DNA of 64,000 nucleotides, taken from assembly GCF_001042985.1 (NCBI RefSeq), contig NZ_JYKY01000009.1:62001-126000 (forward strand), written 5' to 3'. Each line of letters opens with the position of its first letter. The first letter of the stretch is position 1. A model generated the notes under the pieces. The model did not search any database and was not told the origin of the DNA. It saw nothing but the letters and a program-made list of their open reading frames with translations. Both the position numbers and the translations under genes were made by a program. This document shows, in pieces, positions 1-10,404 of the stretch. This stretch comes from Pseudomonas lundensis (GTDB lineage: Bacteria; Pseudomonadota; Gammaproteobacteria; Pseudomonadales; Pseudomonadaceae).

Positions 1-609
1 ATCGACCGCCTCAATGACGATGCGAACATCGACGGCATTCTGCTGCAATTACCGCTGCCAGAGCATTTGGACGCCTCCAAACTGTTGGAGCGCATCCGCC
101 CTGACAAAGACGTAGACGGTTTCCACCCCTACAACGTCGGGCGCTTGGCACAACGGATCCCGCTCCTGCGCCCTTGCACCCCCAAAGGCATCATGACCCT
201 GCTGGAAAGCACAGGCCAAAACCTGTACGGAATGGATGCCGTCGTCGTAGGCGCCTCCAACATTGTGGGGCGTCCAATGGCCATGGAGTTGCTGCTGGCA
301 GGCTGCACCGTGACCGTCACCCACCGTTTCACTAAAGATCTGGCTGGCCATGTCGGCCGCGCCGACCTCGTGGTGGTGGCCGCTGGCAAACCGGGCCTGG
401 TCAAAGGTGAGTGGATCAAGGAAGGCGCCATCGTGATTGACGTCGGGATTAACCGTCAGGCGGATGGCAAGCTAGTGGGTGACGTGGTTTACGAGACCGC
501 CCTGCCCCGCGCAGGCTGGATCACCCCCGTTCCGGGCGGCGTAGGTCCGATGACACGTGCCTGCCTGCTTGAGAACACGCTGTATGCCGCCGAGACGTTG
601 CACGGCTAA
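1..609 (+). CDS. folD: Bifunctional methylenetetrahydrofolate dehydrogenase/cyclohydrolase (5' truncated)
   Basis: The reading frame is open from the first base of the window, so the start codon and roughly the first 80 residues lie outside. FolD interconverts 5,10-methylene-THF, methenyl-THF and 10-formyl-THF in the cytosol, using NADP. Visible family marks are GILLQLPLP near the left edge, the DKDVDGF segment that follows, a Rossmann-type [17 protein letters not shown] stretch, and the C-terminal [16 protein letters not shown] motif. It is transcribed convergently to cysS, with terminators between them. PurU, encoded at 54.8-55.6 kb, consumes the 10-formyl-THF this enzyme makes. The identity is secure; only completeness is missing. 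Confidence 0.96.
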   Translation: MDRLNDDANIDGILLQLPLPEHLDASKLLERIRPDKDVDGFHPYNVGRLAQRIPLLRPCTPKGIMTLLESTGQNLYGMDAVVVGASNIVGRPMAMELLLAGCTVTVTHRFTKDLAGHVGRADLVVVAAGKPGLVKGEWIKEGAIVIDVGINRQADGKLVGDVVYETALPRAGWITPVPGGVGPMTRACLLENTLYAAETLHG

Positions 610-630
610 GCGCTCAATCCATTGAGGCCA

Positions 631-655
631 ACGGCACCTTCGGGTGCCGTTTTTG
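631..655 (+). terminator. Rho-independent terminator of folD
   Basis: An 8-bp stem ACGGCACC/GGTGCCGT with a TTCG tetraloop is followed by a run of T, 22 bp after the folD stop codon. This is a classical intrinsic terminator. Confidence 0.9.
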
Positions 656-680
656 TTGGCGATAACTCTCCAGACAAACA

Positions 681-702
681 AAAGCCCGCACGAAGCGGGC
701 TT
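681..702 (-). terminator. Rho-independent terminator of cysS
   Basis: The stem AAGCCCGC/GCGGGCTT has a short loop. On the minus strand it is followed by TTTTGTTTGT, so it ends leftward transcription from glnS/cysS. Confidence 0.85.
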
Positions 703-721
703 GTGATGGTACGGCGATTAA

Positions 722-2104
722 TTAGTCAGCCAGACGCCAAGTGGTTGCGCCCTTCCCGTCTTCGAGCACAATCCCCATTTCGGTCAATTGATCACGAATA
801 CGATCGGATTCGGCCCAGTCTTTTGCCGCACGTGCCGCCAAACGCGCCGCGATCAGAGCTTCTACCTGCGCAGCGTCGACCTTGCCTTCAGCGCCTGCCT
901 GCAAGAAATCGTCTGCCTCAAGCTGCAAAACGCCCAGCACATCCGCCAACTGCTTGAGACGAGCAGCCAAGCCAGCCGCCGCCTGAAGATCAGTTTCACG
1001 CAGGCGATTGATTTCACGGACCATCTCAAACAAGACCGCACACGCTTCCGGCGTACCGAAATCGTCATTCATCACCTGAGTAAAACGCTCTACAAACGCT
1101 TCACCACCCGCTGGCTCAGCCTTTGGCAAGCCTTTAAGCGCATGGTAGAAACGTTCAAGCGCTGCTTTTGCGTCCTTCAGGTTGTCTTCCGAATAGTTGA
1201 TCGAGCTGCGGTAATGGCTGGACACCAACAAATAGCGCACCACTTCCGGATGATATTTCTCCAGCACGTCGCGAATGGTGAAGAAGTTGTTCAAGGATTT
1301 GGACATCTTCTCGCCATTGATGCGAATCATCCCGCAGTGCATCCAGGCATTGGCGTAGGTCTTGCCCGTCGCCGCCTCACTCTGGGCGATTTCGTTTTCA
1401 TGGTGCGGAAACTCAAGATCACTGCCGCCACCGTGAATATCGAACGTCTCGCCCAGGCAGCAGGTAGACATGACCGAACATTCAATATGCCACCCCGGGC
1501 GACCCGGCCCCCACGGCGACTCCCAGCTAGGCTCGCCGGGCTTGACGCCTTTCCACAGCACGAAATCCAGCGGATCGTCCTTGGCTTCGTCAACTTCGAT
1601 GCGCGCACCGATACGCAGGTCTTCAATTTTTTTACGCGACAACTTGCCGTAGCCCATAAATTTGGCCACGCGGTAGTACACGTCACCATTGCCCGGCGCG
1701 TAAGCAAACCCCTTGTCTATCAAGGTCTGGATCATCGCGTGCATGCCAGCAATGTGGTCCGTGGCACGCGGCTCCATGTCCGGTTTGCGGATATTGAGCC
1801 GCGCTTCATCTTCATGCATCGCGGCGATCATGCGCTCGGTCAACGCAGTGAAGGACTCATTATTTTGGACCGCGCGATTGATGATCTTGTCGTCGATATC
1901 CGTAATGTTGCGTACATAGGTCAAGTCATACCCACTGAAGCGCAACCAGCGGGTAATCAGGTCGAAAGCAACCATGCTGCGACCATGACCCAGATGGCAA
2001 TAGTCATAGACCGTCATGCCGCACACGTACATGCGCACGTTGTTACCGTCCAGCGGCTTGAAGACTTCTTTGCTCTTGGTGAGCGTGTTGTAGATCGTTA
2101 GCAC
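722..2104 (-). CDS. cysS: Cysteinyl-tRNA synthetase
   Basis: CysRS charges tRNA-Cys with cysteine in the cytosol. The 460-residue protein has the usual length. Its class I signature HLGH lies at residues 37-40 and the KMSKS loop (EKMSKSLNN) near residue 267. Zinc-binding candidates are Cys28, the Cys in ECSVMS and the [13 protein letters not shown] histidines. It lies 21 bp downstream of glnS on the same strand, so the two synthetase genes probably share a transcript. No truncation or missing motif was seen. Confidence 0.98.
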   Translation of the reverse strand: MLTIYNTLTKSKEVFKPLDGNNVRMYVCGMTVYDYCHLGHGRSMVAFDLITRWLRFSGYDLTYVRNITDIDDKIINRAVQNNESFTALTERMIAAMHEDEARLNIRKPDMEPRATDHIAGMHAMIQTLIDKGFAYAPGNGDVYYRVAKFMGYGKLSRKKIEDLRIGARIEVDEAKDDPLDFVLWKGVKPGEPSWESPWGPGRPGWHIECSVMSTCCLGETFDIHGGGSDLEFPHHENEIAQSEAATGKTYANAWMHCGMIRINGEKMSKSLNNFFTIRDVLEKYHPEVVRYLLVSSHYRSSINYSEDNLKDAKAALERFYHALKGLPKAEPAGGEAFVERFTQVMNDDFGTPEACAVLFEMVREINRLRETDLQAAAGLAARLKQLADVLGVLQLEADDFLQAGAEGKVDAAQVEALIAARLAARAAKDWAESDRIRDQLTEMGIVLEDGKGATTWRLAD

Positions 2105-2125
2105 GACGACTTCCTTAAAACTGAC

Positions 2126-3823
2126 TCACTGACCCCAAGAATCGCGCAGGGTCACGGTGCGGTTGAATACCGGACGACCCGGTTTCGAGTCCTTGATATC
2201 CGCGCAGAAGTAACCTTCGCGCTCGAACTGGAAACGGTCTTCAGGCTGTGCATTCCCCAAAGATGGTTCAGCACGACAACCGGTCAGGACCTGCAGCGAG
2301 CCAGGGTTTATGTTTTCGAGGAAACCCGCACCGTCTTCAGCCTTTTCAGGATTCGGCGAACGGAACAGACGATCATAAAGACGCACTTCACATTCAACGC
2401 TGGCTGCAGCCGGCACCCAGTGCACAACACCTTTGACCTTGCGACCTTCCGGGTTTTTACCCAAGGTTTCCGGATCGTAGGAACAACGCAACTCGACGAT
2501 ATTGCCCTCGGCATCCTTGATTGCTTCATCCGCGCGAATGACATAACTGCCACGCAGCCGCACTTCGCCCGCAGGCTCAAGCCGCTTGTAACCTTTTGGC
2601 GGCTCTTCCATGAAGTCATCCCGGTCGATATAGATTTCGCGCGCGAACGGCAGTACGCGCACACCCATGTCTTCTTTTGGATGGCAAGGCAGCTCAAGGT
2701 TTTCAACCTGACCTTCCGGGTAGTTGGTGATCACAACCTTCAACGGACGCAAGACGCACATGGCACGCGGCGCGCTTCGATCCAGATCGTCGCGGATGCT
2801 GAACTCCAGCATGCCGAAATCGACTACACCGTCGGAACGGTTGGTGCCGACCATGTCGCAGAAGTTACGGATCGACTTGGGGGTATAACCACGACGGCGG
2901 AATCCCGACAGCGTGGACATGCGCGGGTCGTCCCAACCGTTGACGTGCTTCTCATCAACCAACTGCTTGAGCTTGCGCTTGCTGGTGATGGTGTAGTTCA
3001 GATTCAGGCGCGAGAACTCGTACTGACGAGGCTTGCTCGGCACCGGCAGATTGTCGAGGAACCACTCATACAGAGGACGGTGACCTTCAAATTCGAGGGT
3101 GCAGATCGAATGAGTAATCCCTTCGATGGCGTCAGACTGCCCATGGGTGAAGTCATAGTTGGGGTAGATGCACCACTTATCGCCCGTCTGATGGTGATGA
3201 GCATGGCGAATGCGATACAGAATCGGGTCGCGCAGGTTCATGTTCGGCGAGGCCATGTCAATTTTGGCACGCAACACACGCTTGCCATCTTCGAACTCAC
3301 CCGCCTTCATGCGCGCAAACAGGTCGAGGTTTTCCTCTACGCCGCGGTCACGAAACGGGCTGTTTTTGCCAGGCTCGGTCAGGCTGCCGCGGTACTCTTT
3401 GGCCTGTTCAGGCGTCAAGTCGCAGACGTAGGCCTTGCCCTCTTTAATGAGGTAAACCGCCCACTCGTGCAACTGGTCGAAATACTGAGAGGCATAGCGC
3501 ACTTCGCCGGACCATTGAAAGCCCAGCCATTTGACATCGCTTTCAATGGCGTCAATGTATTCCTGGTCTTCCTTGGCCGGGTTGGTGTCGTCAAAACGCA
3601 AATGCGTGACACCACCAAACTCTTCAGCCAGCCCGAAGTTCACGCAAATCGATTTGGCGTGACCAATGTGCAGGTAACCGTTGGGCTCGGGCGGGAAACG
3701 GGTCACGATCTGTTTGCATTTACCCGAGTCAAGGTCAGCCTGAACGATTGGACGCAGGAAATTGGCCGGGACAGCTGGGCCAGCCTTTGGATTCAGAGTG
3801 GGGTCGACAGTGGGCTTGCTCAT
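2126..3823 (-). CDS. glnS: Glutaminyl-tRNA synthetase
   Basis: GlnRS attaches glutamine to tRNA-Gln. I place the start at the ATG ending at 3823 (MSKPTVDP), preceded by AAGGA at good spacing, which gives 565 residues. The open frame runs further upstream to 4186, but that extension crosses the ppiB promoter and start, and does not look like protein. The class I motif [14 protein letters not shown] lies at residues 45-58 and a KMSKS-equivalent ([11 protein letters not shown]) in the middle. The C-terminal half carries the GlnRS-type anticodon-binding beta-barrels. It is divergent from ppiB and upstream of cysS. Confidence 0.97.
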   Translation of the reverse strand: MSKPTVDPTLNPKAGPAVPANFLRPIVQADLDSGKCKQIVTRFPPEPNGYLHIGHAKSICVNFGLAEEFGGVTHLRFDDTNPAKEDQEYIDAIESDVKWLGFQWSGEVRYASQYFDQLHEWAVYLIKEGKAYVCDLTPEQAKEYRGSLTEPGKNSPFRDRGVEENLDLFARMKAGEFEDGKRVLRAKIDMASPNMNLRDPILYRIRHAHHHQTGDKWCIYPNYDFTHGQSDAIEGITHSICTLEFEGHRPLYEWFLDNLPVPSKPRQYEFSRLNLNYTITSKRKLKQLVDEKHVNGWDDPRMSTLSGFRRRGYTPKSIRNFCDMVGTNRSDGVVDFGMLEFSIRDDLDRSAPRAMCVLRPLKVVITNYPEGQVENLELPCHPKEDMGVRVLPFAREIYIDRDDFMEEPPKGYKRLEPAGEVRLRGSYVIRADEAIKDAEGNIVELRCSYDPETLGKNPEGRKVKGVVHWVPAAASVECEVRLYDRLFRSPNPEKAEDGAGFLENINPGSLQVLTGCRAEPSLGNAQPEDRFQFEREGYFCADIKDSKPGRPVFNRTVTLRDSWGQ

Positions 3824-4097
3824 AGGATCCTTGAACATAACGAGTGCGCGGCCTGGTCGGCCGACTAAATCAAAGCGTCTATCATAGCCGATGCTGTCAA
3901 GCCACTGACAGAGCAGGCGCTCAATCAAAGCATTTGAAATCGCCGCTTTTAGTACCCATATCGTAAAAACCGCATCGAAATGCCGCGCGAGCACGCTAAA
4001 CTCCGCCCCGCGGCTGTTTCTACCCAGCCAGCTCAGGGGTTGGGGCGACCCATACCGCCTCCGGGCCCGACGAATTCTCTGATAGAGCGATAACACC
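3824..4097. other. glnS-ppiB divergent intergenic region
   Basis: This 274-bp region lies between the divergent glnS and ppiB starts and must hold both promoters. No strong -35/-10 pair or operator stood out by eye. The apparent leftward coding extension of glnS through it is treated as chance. Confidence 0.6.
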
Positions 4098-4601
4098 ATG
4101 TCAAAAGTAAAACTGACCACCAACCACGGCGACATCGTGCTCCAACTGAACGCTGAAAAAGCGCCGATCACGGTTGCCAACTTCATCGAATACGTAAAAG
4201 CCGGCCACTACGAAAACACCGTTTTTCACCGTGTCATCGGCAACTTCATGATCCAGGGCGGCGGTTTTGAGCCGGGCATGAAAGAAAAGAAAGACAAGCG
4301 TCCAAGCATCCAGAACGAAGCCGACAACGGCCTGCCGAACAAGAAGTATTCGGTAGCCATGGCCCGCACCATGGAGCCGCATTCTGCTTCTGCTCAATTC
4401 TTCATCAACGTGGCTGACAACAGCTTCCTGAACCACAGCGGCAAGACCGTTCAGGGCTGGGGCTACGCAGTGTTTGGCGAAGTCGTTGAAGGTCAGGACA
4501 TTGTCGACAAGATCAAAGCTGTCGCAACCACTTCCAAAGCTGGCCACCAGGATGTACCTGCAGACGACGTGATCATCGAGAAAGCCGAGATCGTTGAGTG
4601 A
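4098..4601 (+). CDS. ppiB: Peptidyl-prolyl cis-trans isomerase B (cyclophilin)
   Basis: This cytosolic cyclophilin speeds proline isomerisation during folding. It has 167 residues and no signal peptide. Catalytic-loop signatures are [15 protein letters not shown] (the catalytic Arg and Phe) and [16 protein letters not shown], both intact. The stop codon overlaps the lpxH start by 4 bp (GTGA), so the two genes are translationally coupled. The same ppiB-lpxH arrangement is common in gammaproteobacteria. Confidence 0.97.
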   Translation: MSKVKLTTNHGDIVLQLNAEKAPITVANFIEYVKAGHYENTVFHRVIGNFMIQGGGFEPGMKEKKDKRPSIQNEADNGLPNKKYSVAMARTMEPHSASAQFFINVADNSFLNHSGKTVQGWGYAVFGEVVEGQDIVDKIKAVATTSKAGHQDVPADDVIIEKAEIVE

Positions 4602-5347
4602 TACTGCTGATTTCAGATTTGCATCTGGAAAAGGAGCGCCCGGACATTACCCGGGCGTTTCTGAATTTCCTGACCGGGCGCGCGCGCTCGGCTCAGGCGC
4701 TGTACATCTTGGGCGACTTTTTTGAAGCCTGGATCGGCGACGATGCAATGACGCCCTACCAGCGCTCGATCTGTGACGCACTGCGCGCCCTGAGCGATGG
4801 CGGTACTGATGTGTTTCTCATGCACGGCAACCGTGACTTTTTATTGGGCCGGGCCTTTTGTAAAGCGGCCGGCTGCACCCTGCTGAAAGACCCAAGCGTC
4901 GTGGACTTTTACGGCGAACCCGTGCTCCTGATGCACGGCGACAGTCTGTGTACCCGCGACGAAGCCTACATGCGCTTACGACGCTACCTGCGCAACCCGG
5001 TAACACTGTGGGTGTTGCGTCACTTGCCAGTAAGCACCCGCCACACACTCGCGCGTAAATTGCGCAGCGAAAGCCGCGCCCAGACCCGCATGAAAGCCAA
5101 CGACATTGTCGACGTGACCCCTGAAGAGGTTCCGCGGATCATGACGCAGTTCGGCGTCCACACCTTGATCCACGGCCACACACATCGACCGGCTATTCAT
5201 AAATTGCAGATTGGTGAGCAGGCCGCCAAGCGGATTGTGCTCGGCGACTGGGACCGTCAAGGCTGGGTGTTGCAAGTGGATGAGCAAGGCATGCAACTGA
5301 CGCCGTTCGATTTTCAGCTGACACTGCCAGCTGCCACGCACCCCTGA
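4598..5347 (+). CDS. lpxH: UDP-2,3-diacylglucosamine diphosphatase
   Basis: LpxH hydrolyses UDP-2,3-diacylglucosamine to lipid X in the lipid A pathway, at the inner face of the inner membrane. The 249-residue protein starts with GTG overlapping the ppiB stop. All five calcineurin-like metallophosphatase motifs are visible in order: SDLHL near residue 7, [21 protein letters not shown] and HGHTHRP. The length is typical of the family. Downstream lies the convergent emrB-like gene. Confidence 0.96.
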   Translation: MILLISDLHLEKERPDITRAFLNFLTGRARSAQALYILGDFFEAWIGDDAMTPYQRSICDALRALSDGGTDVFLMHGNRDFLLGRAFCKAAGCTLLKDPSVVDFYGEPVLLMHGDSLCTRDEAYMRLRRYLRNPVTLWVLRHLPVSTRHTLARKLRSESRAQTRMKANDIVDVTPEEVPRIMTQFGVHTLIHGHTHRPAIHKLQIGEQAAKRIVLGDWDRQGWVLQVDEQGMQLTPFDFQLTLPAATHP

Positions 5348-5452
5348 ACCGCCCGAGCCACGCCGACAGAGCACTGACCGGCGTCGCCAAAGGCCAAGAC
5401 CCAGTACGTCGCGGCCTTCGGCTATCCCCGCCTCATCCCTGCTAAAAGTGTC

Positions 5453-6982
5453 TCAATGCCCGCTGGCCGCTGGCCCCGCCTTGGCAGCAAAGGGTGGTTT
5501 GGCCAGCCATACGATCAAAATCAAGCCCATGAACATCCAGCCCATCATCGTGAAGTAATCCACGGTCGACAGCATGTACGCCTGGCTGGTCAGGATTTGA
5601 TCCATCTGAGCGTAGGCCTTGGTACTGGCACCCCCCAGATTTTCGAGGGTATGCCGGGTAATTGGATCGTACGTACTGATGCTTTCACTCATGTAGGCAT
5701 GATGCTGATCCGCCCGGCGAATCCAGATCCACGTGGTCAATGAGGCCGCGAAACTGCCGCCCAATGTACGCAAGAATGTAGCCAGCCCGGCCCCGTCGGC
5801 AATTTGATGTGGGGGCAAATCCGACATCAAAATGCTCAACGTCGGCATAAAGAACAGCGCCACGCCAATCCCCATAAACAGTTGCACCATTGCGATGTGC
5901 TGGAAATCCACTTCATTGGTGAATTCGGCGCGCATAAAGCAGCTCAGGCCAATCGCCAGGAAGGCCAGCCCCGCCAACAGTCGCAGGTCAAATTTATGCG
6001 CGTACTTGCCCACGAACGGAGACATCACCACCGGCAAGATGCCGATAGGTGCAACGGCCAGACCGGCCCAAGTGGCCGTGTAACCCATTTGGGTTTGCAG
6101 CCATTGCGGCAGAATCAAGTTGATACCGAAGAAGCCGGCATACCCCAATACCAGTACCAGCGTTCCGATACGGAAGTTGCGATGGGCGAACAGGCGCAGG
6201 TTGACGATCGGGTGTTTGTCAGTCATTTCCCAAATGACGAAGGCCGCCAGTGCAACCACTGACAGCGCGGTACCCATCAGGATGAAGCTGGATTCGAACC
6301 AGTCCAGATCATTGCCTTTATCGAGCACAATTTGCAGGGCGCCCACCCCGATGATCAGCGTGATCAACCCCACATAGTCCATGGGCTGGCGGGTGATAAC
6401 CACGGGGCGCGCTTTCAACTGCTGGCGCACGACCATGACCGCGAATATTCCGATCGGAATATTAATGAAGAAAATCCATGGCCAACTGTAACTGTCCGTA
6501 ATCCAGCCACCCAAAATCGGCCCGGCAATGGGCGCCACCACCGTGACCATCGCCAGCAATGCCAATGCCATCCCCCGTTTTGCGGGTGGATACACAGCAA
6601 TCAACAGGGTCTGAGTCATCGGGTACAAAGGCCCCGCGACCAAGCCCTGCAGGACCCGAAAGCCCACCAGTTCAGGCATCGACGTGGAAATTCCGCACAA
6701 AAATGAAGCCAGCACGAACAAAATCGTCGCCCATAAAAACAGCTTCACTTCACCGAAGCGGCGGCTCAGCCAGCCGGTCAATGGCAATGCAATCGCGTTG
6801 CTGACAGCAAAAGAAGTGATGACCCACGTCCCCTGCTCCGAACTGACCCCCAAGTTGCCGGAAATGGTGGGCAGCGCGACGTTGGCAATGGTGGTATCGA
6901 GCACTTGCATAAAAGTGGCCAACGACAGGCCAATGGTGGCAAGCAGCAGGCTGGGCGGCGTAAAAGACGCGTTTGTACTCAT
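5453..6982 (-). CDS. DHA2-family MFS multidrug efflux permease, EmrB type
   Basis: This is an inner-membrane proton-driven drug exporter with about 14 predicted membrane helices over 509 residues, typical of the EmrB/QacA (DHA2) subfamily. Recognisable elements are FMQVLDTTIANVALP in helix 1, a motif-A-like GWLSRRFGEVKLF loop, and the motif-C-like GPILGGWITDSYSWPWIFFIN. The start follows AAAGGATTTGCG. It is the last gene of a leftward marR-oprM-emrA-emrB operon and should work with the two preceding genes as a tripartite pump. The substrate cannot be told from sequence. Confidence 0.93.
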   Translation of the reverse strand: MSTNASFTPPSLLLATIGLSLATFMQVLDTTIANVALPTISGNLGVSSEQGTWVITSFAVSNAIALPLTGWLSRRFGEVKLFLWATILFVLASFLCGISTSMPELVGFRVLQGLVAGPLYPMTQTLLIAVYPPAKRGMALALLAMVTVVAPIAGPILGGWITDSYSWPWIFFINIPIGIFAVMVVRQQLKARPVVITRQPMDYVGLITLIIGVGALQIVLDKGNDLDWFESSFILMGTALSVVALAAFVIWEMTDKHPIVNLRLFAHRNFRIGTLVLVLGYAGFFGINLILPQWLQTQMGYTATWAGLAVAPIGILPVVMSPFVGKYAHKFDLRLLAGLAFLAIGLSCFMRAEFTNEVDFQHIAMVQLFMGIGVALFFMPTLSILMSDLPPHQIADGAGLATFLRTLGGSFAASLTTWIWIRRADQHHAYMSESISTYDPITRHTLENLGGASTKAYAQMDQILTSQAYMLSTVDYFTMMGWMFMGLILIVWLAKPPFAAKAGPAASGH

Positions 6983-6998
6983 CGCAAATCCTTTAAAA

Positions 6999-7026
6999 CA
7001 GAGAGCGCAACCCCGCCGTAGCGACG
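6999..7026 (-). other. Short GC hairpin between emrA-like and emrB-like genes
   Basis: Complementary ACCCCG and CGGGGT arms lie in the 63-bp gap between the membrane-fusion and permease genes. There is no T-run. It may tune relative expression or mRNA stability rather than terminate. Confidence 0.3.
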
Positions 7027-7045
7027 GGGTCAGTGGATTGGCGAA

Positions 7046-8251
7046 TCAACGCGCAGCGGCGGCATTGCTCAAGGCGGCACTGTTACGGTCAATCAGGCGC
7101 GCGATCAAGGCTTCAGCATCGGCCAATTGTTTTTCATACACATTGGTCGTGAAGGTGGCTTTTTGCGGTGGCTGTTGCGCCAGCACCGGGCCACTCTGGT
7201 CATGCAAGTTCACCTCCACCACGGTCGACAAACCCACCCGCAACGGGTGCTGCGCCAATTGGTCGGCATTGATATGAATACGAACCGGTACCCGCTGGAC
7301 AATTTTGATCCAGTTGCCAGTCGCGTTTTGCGCTGGCAACAACGCAAACGCGCTGCCTGTACCGGCGCCGATACTGTCGATGGAGCCGCTGTATTTCACA
7401 TCGCTGCCGTAAATGTCCGATTCGATCTCAACCGGCTGGCCGATACGCATGTTATGCAGCTGGGTTTCCTTGAAGTTGGCATCAATCCATAACTGATTCA
7501 GCGGGATAACGGCCATCAGCGCCGTGCCCGGCTGGACACGCTGACCCAGCTGAACCGTGCGTTTCGCCACATAACCGGTCACTGGGGCAATCAGGGTGGT
7601 GCGCGCATGCTCCAGGTACGCCTGACGCAATTGCGCGGCGGCCGCGAGTACATCGGGATGGCTAGCGACGGCGGTGTTATCCACCAATGCCGTGGTGGTA
7701 TTTAACTGTTGTTCGGCATTGCGCAAGGCACTTTGTGCCGATGCCAGATCGTCCCGCGCATGGGACAGCTCCTCCTGCGAAATGGCGCCGCCCGCTGCCA
7801 GACTCTTACGACGGCTGTAGTTGTCCTGAGCCTTTTGCACCTCGGATTTTTGCGCAACCACTTGAGCCTTCATGCCGTTCACATTGCTGAACAAACCACG
7901 CACCTGACGCACCGTACGCGCCAGATTGGCTTCAGCACTTTGCAGCCCGACTTGCGCATCGCTCGGGTCAAAATTGAGCAATACCTGACCTTCGTGAACC
8001 AGATCGCCATCATCGGCGCCAATGCTCACCACCGTACCTGTCACCAGTGGCGTGATTTCAACCACGTTGCCATTGACGTAAGCGTCGTCAGTGCTTTCAC
8101 TCCAGCGGCCGTACAGTTCGTGCCAGGCCCAAACGCCTACGATACCGAGCACGACCAGCAGCGCGAGGGCACCCAGCCAGAGTTTGCGTTTACGCGAGCC
8201 ACCCGCGTTTTCGTTGTGTTGCGTTTCATTCGGTGTTTGCACAGAGGCCAT
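7046..8251 (-). CDS. HlyD/EmrA-type membrane-fusion protein of the efflux pump
   Basis: This periplasmic adaptor links the EmrB-like permease to the outer-membrane channel. An N-terminal cytoplasmic tail rich in N/K/R is followed by one membrane anchor (KLWLGALALLVVLGIVGVWAW, about residues 25-45). A biotinyl-lipoyl-like segment (STDDAYVNGNVVEITPLVTGTV), a long coiled coil and a beta-barrel come next. I chose the ATG at 8251 (MASVQ) because AGGT sits 7 bp upstream of it. An ATG two codons earlier, at 8257, is possible but sits too close to that AGGT. About 401 residues, normal length. Confidence 0.93.
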   Translation of the reverse strand: MASVQTPNETQHNENAGGSRKRKLWLGALALLVVLGIVGVWAWHELYGRWSESTDDAYVNGNVVEITPLVTGTVVSIGADDGDLVHEGQVLLNFDPSDAQVGLQSAEANLARTVRQVRGLFSNVNGMKAQVVAQKSEVQKAQDNYSRRKSLAAGGAISQEELSHARDDLASAQSALRNAEQQLNTTTALVDNTAVASHPDVLAAAAQLRQAYLEHARTTLIAPVTGYVAKRTVQLGQRVQPGTALMAVIPLNQLWIDANFKETQLHNMRIGQPVEIESDIYGSDVKYSGSIDSIGAGTGSAFALLPAQNATGNWIKIVQRVPVRIHINADQLAQHPLRVGLSTVVEVNLHDQSGPVLAQQPPQKATFTTNVYEKQLADAEALIARLIDRNSAALSNAAAAR

Positions 8252-8266
8252 GACCATTACCTGAAA

Positions 8267-9736
8267 TTATTCTGCCAGCGAGGCTTGGGAGGGAACGGCC
8301 AACGCCGTGTGAGCGGGCTCGAAGCCGCCGCCCAAGGCCTGCATCAATTGAATCGAGAGATCGATCTGTTGCGCGTTCAAATCAGCCAATTGGCGCTGAG
8401 CCTGAAGCAGTTGCTGTTCAATGCTGAGCACGTCCAGGTAGTTACCGACCCCCGAACCATAACGCTGCAACACCGTGTCGTAGGAGTCCTGCGCGATATC
8501 GGCGGCACGCTGTTGAGCCGTAATCTGACGGCCCGTGGCCCCCAATTGCCCGAGGGTATCGCTGACTTCGCCAAGGGCGCCCACGACTGTTTTGTTGTAT
8601 TGCGCCACCGCCAGATCGTAATTGGCGTCCTCCGCATCCAGCCCGGCGCGCAAACGCCCGCCATCAAAAATCGGCAGCGTCAACGCTGGCGCAATATTGA
8701 AGAAGCGGCTTGCCGACCCGAACAACGCATCCCCTAGCAACGACTGAGTACCCGCTGCGGCCGTTAAATTCAGGTTGGGGTAGAAGCGGGTCTTGGCCGC
8801 AGCAATGTTTTTACTCGCCGCTTCCACGCGCCAGCGCGCCGCGACCACGTCCGGCCGACGCCCCAGCAAGTCCGCAGGCAATGTACTGGGCAATGCCACG
8901 GCGCCCGGAGCCAACCTATCGGGCCGGGTGATTTCCTGACCCCGATCCGGCCCCTTGCCAAGCAATACCGCGAGCGCTATACGCGCCGAATTGAGCTGTT
9001 TCTCGGCGTCAATCAGTTGCTCTTGAGCGCTGGCCTCAAGGCTTTCGGTTTGTTGAAACTGATAATGGCTGTCGATGCCTGAAGCCAAACGACGTTTGCT
9101 CAGGTCCAGCATTTTTCGCGTGCGTTGCAGATCCTCTTGCGACAGATCTCGCACTTGGAAGGCATGTCCCAAATTGCTGTAGGCACGCGCCACATCGCCC
9201 GCCAGCGTAAGACGCGCGGCCTGGCCGTCCACTTCAGCTGCACGGGCTTCGCCCAATGCGGCTTCCCACGCAGCGCGCTGACCGCCCCACAAGTCAAAGG
9301 TGTAATTGAAGGTCAGATTAAGGTCACGCTCGGTGCTGTAACGTCCACCCTGCCCGCTTGGATCGTGTGATCGAGACAGGCGCGAGCGCGTGACATCCCC
9401 GTTCGCATCCAGCGTGGGCATCCGCGCCGCGTTCGCTGAACGGGCAGCAGCCGTGGCTTGATGGGTGCGGGCGCTGGCCACTTGCATGTCCGGGCTGTCA
9501 CGCAAGGCCTGCGCAACCAGGCTGTTAAGTTGCTGATCGCCCAACCGCGTCCACCATTCCTTTTCGGGCCAGGCGGCGGGGGTGACGCTGACGTTTTTGA
9601 AGGAGTGACCGGCCTTCAAGTGTTGGGCATCAAGGCTGATGCCCTGGGGGTTCAGCCCGTGGTAATTGGCACAGCCAGCCAACACCATTGACGCAAATAC
9701 CAGGCTCAAGCCCGTACGCAAGGTTTTGTCGCTCAT
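8267..9736 (-). CDS. NodT/OprM-family outer-membrane efflux lipoprotein
   Basis: This is the outer-membrane channel of a tripartite pump, 489 residues long. A lipoprotein signal peptide ends in LAGC near residue 22. Two repeated TolC-type halves follow, with the family marks LGRRPDVVAARWRVEAA and LPIFDGGRLRAGLD. The ATG overlaps the marR-type stop by 4 bp (ATGA), so its translation is coupled to that of the regulator. The emrA-like gene follows closely. A dedicated outer-membrane gene inside an emrAB-type operon is a common Pseudomonas layout, unlike E. coli, where emrAB relies on tolC. Confidence 0.94.
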   Translation of the reverse strand: MSDKTLRTGLSLVFASMVLAGCANYHGLNPQGISLDAQHLKAGHSFKNVSVTPAAWPEKEWWTRLGDQQLNSLVAQALRDSPDMQVASARTHQATAAARSANAARMPTLDANGDVTRSRLSRSHDPSGQGGRYSTERDLNLTFNYTFDLWGGQRAAWEAALGEARAAEVDGQAARLTLAGDVARAYSNLGHAFQVRDLSQEDLQRTRKMLDLSKRRLASGIDSHYQFQQTESLEASAQEQLIDAEKQLNSARIALAVLLGKGPDRGQEITRPDRLAPGAVALPSTLPADLLGRRPDVVAARWRVEAASKNIAAAKTRFYPNLNLTAAAGTQSLLGDALFGSASRFFNIAPALTLPIFDGGRLRAGLDAEDANYDLAVAQYNKTVVGALGEVSDTLGQLGATGRQITAQQRAADIAQDSYDTVLQRYGSGVGNYLDVLSIEQQLLQAQRQLADLNAQQIDLSIQLMQALGGGFEPAHTALAVPSQASLAE

Positions 9737-10206
9737 TTTCCACCCAGGCGCTGCACCGTGATCGTGTCACCGGCGGCGAGCAGTATTTTTTTCAGGATAT
9801 GTTCAAGACTTAGCAGTTCTTGCGGGGTTATCGCGCCAGCCAACTGGTTCATGGCAGCGGCACCGATGGTCGGGAGTTGATCGGCCAGCCCTTGCCCCTC
9901 CTCTGTAAGCACTAACCGCACCTGACGCCTGTCGGCCTCGGAGCGCTGACGCACCAACAGATTTTTTTGCTCAAGACGGTCGAGCATGCGGGTCATCGAA
10001 CCGCTGTCGATGCACAAGTGTCGACACAGCTCGGCCGGGGTGTCCACCTCGAACTGCGCCATGATGATCAGCACTTTGAACTGCGCAGCCGTGATGCCAT
10101 ACGGCTCCATGTGCGTATCAATAATGCGGTCCTTGAGCAACGCCGCACGACCCAAGAGCAAACCCAGGGTGCAATTTTGGAAGTTATCGGGGGAAAAGTG
10201 CTTCAT
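9733..10206 (-). CDS. MarR/EmrR-family transcriptional regulator of the efflux operon
   Basis: This 157-residue winged-helix protein is the first gene of the efflux operon. Visible elements are the ITAAQFKVLIIMAQF helix, the recognition-helix region (LCRHLCIDSGSMTRMLDRLEQKNLLVRQ) and the wing (SEADRRQVRLVLTEEG). By family precedent it should repress its own operon until a drug or phenolic ligand binds. Two palindromes 15-60 bp upstream are good candidates for its operator. The ligand is unknown. Confidence 0.93.
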   Translation of the reverse strand: MKHFSPDNFQNCTLGLLLGRAALLKDRIIDTHMEPYGITAAQFKVLIIMAQFEVDTPAELCRHLCIDSGSMTRMLDRLEQKNLLVRQRSEADRRQVRLVLTEEGQGLADQLPTIGAAAMNQLAGAITPQELLSLEHILKKILLAAGDTITVQRLGGK

Positions 10207-10220
10207 CGGCCACCAGGAAG

Positions 10221-10262
10221 CTGCTTAAGCAGTAATGTTTCAAAATATTACTGTCTAGGCAG
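10221..10262. promoter_or_regulatory. Twin palindromic operators upstream of the marR-type gene
   Basis: CTGCTTAAGCAG (10221-10232) is a perfect 12-bp palindrome. CTGTCTAGGCAG (10251-10262) is a near copy. Their centres are exactly 30 bp apart, about three helical turns, so two dimers would bind the same DNA face. A further inverted pair, CAGTAAT (10230-10236) and ATTACTG (10247-10253), overlaps both. This spot covers the likely promoter and fits autoregulation. Confidence 0.65.
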
Positions 10263-10404
10263 CTAATGTCAAGGCGATAAATAGCCAGCTATCTATTCAT
10301 GCCAATGGCGTCTGACCGACGGGGGTGGGTCCGCCACTCGTAGCAATGAGCTGTTTGATAAAAAAACAGGGGCTGACGCAAGGGATGCCTGCGCCAGCTG
10401 AAGG

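Noticed and set aside
3824..4186. 121-residue N-terminal extension of glnS
   Set aside because: It crosses the ppiB start and lacks GlnRS similarity; the ATG at 3823 has a good ribosome-binding site.
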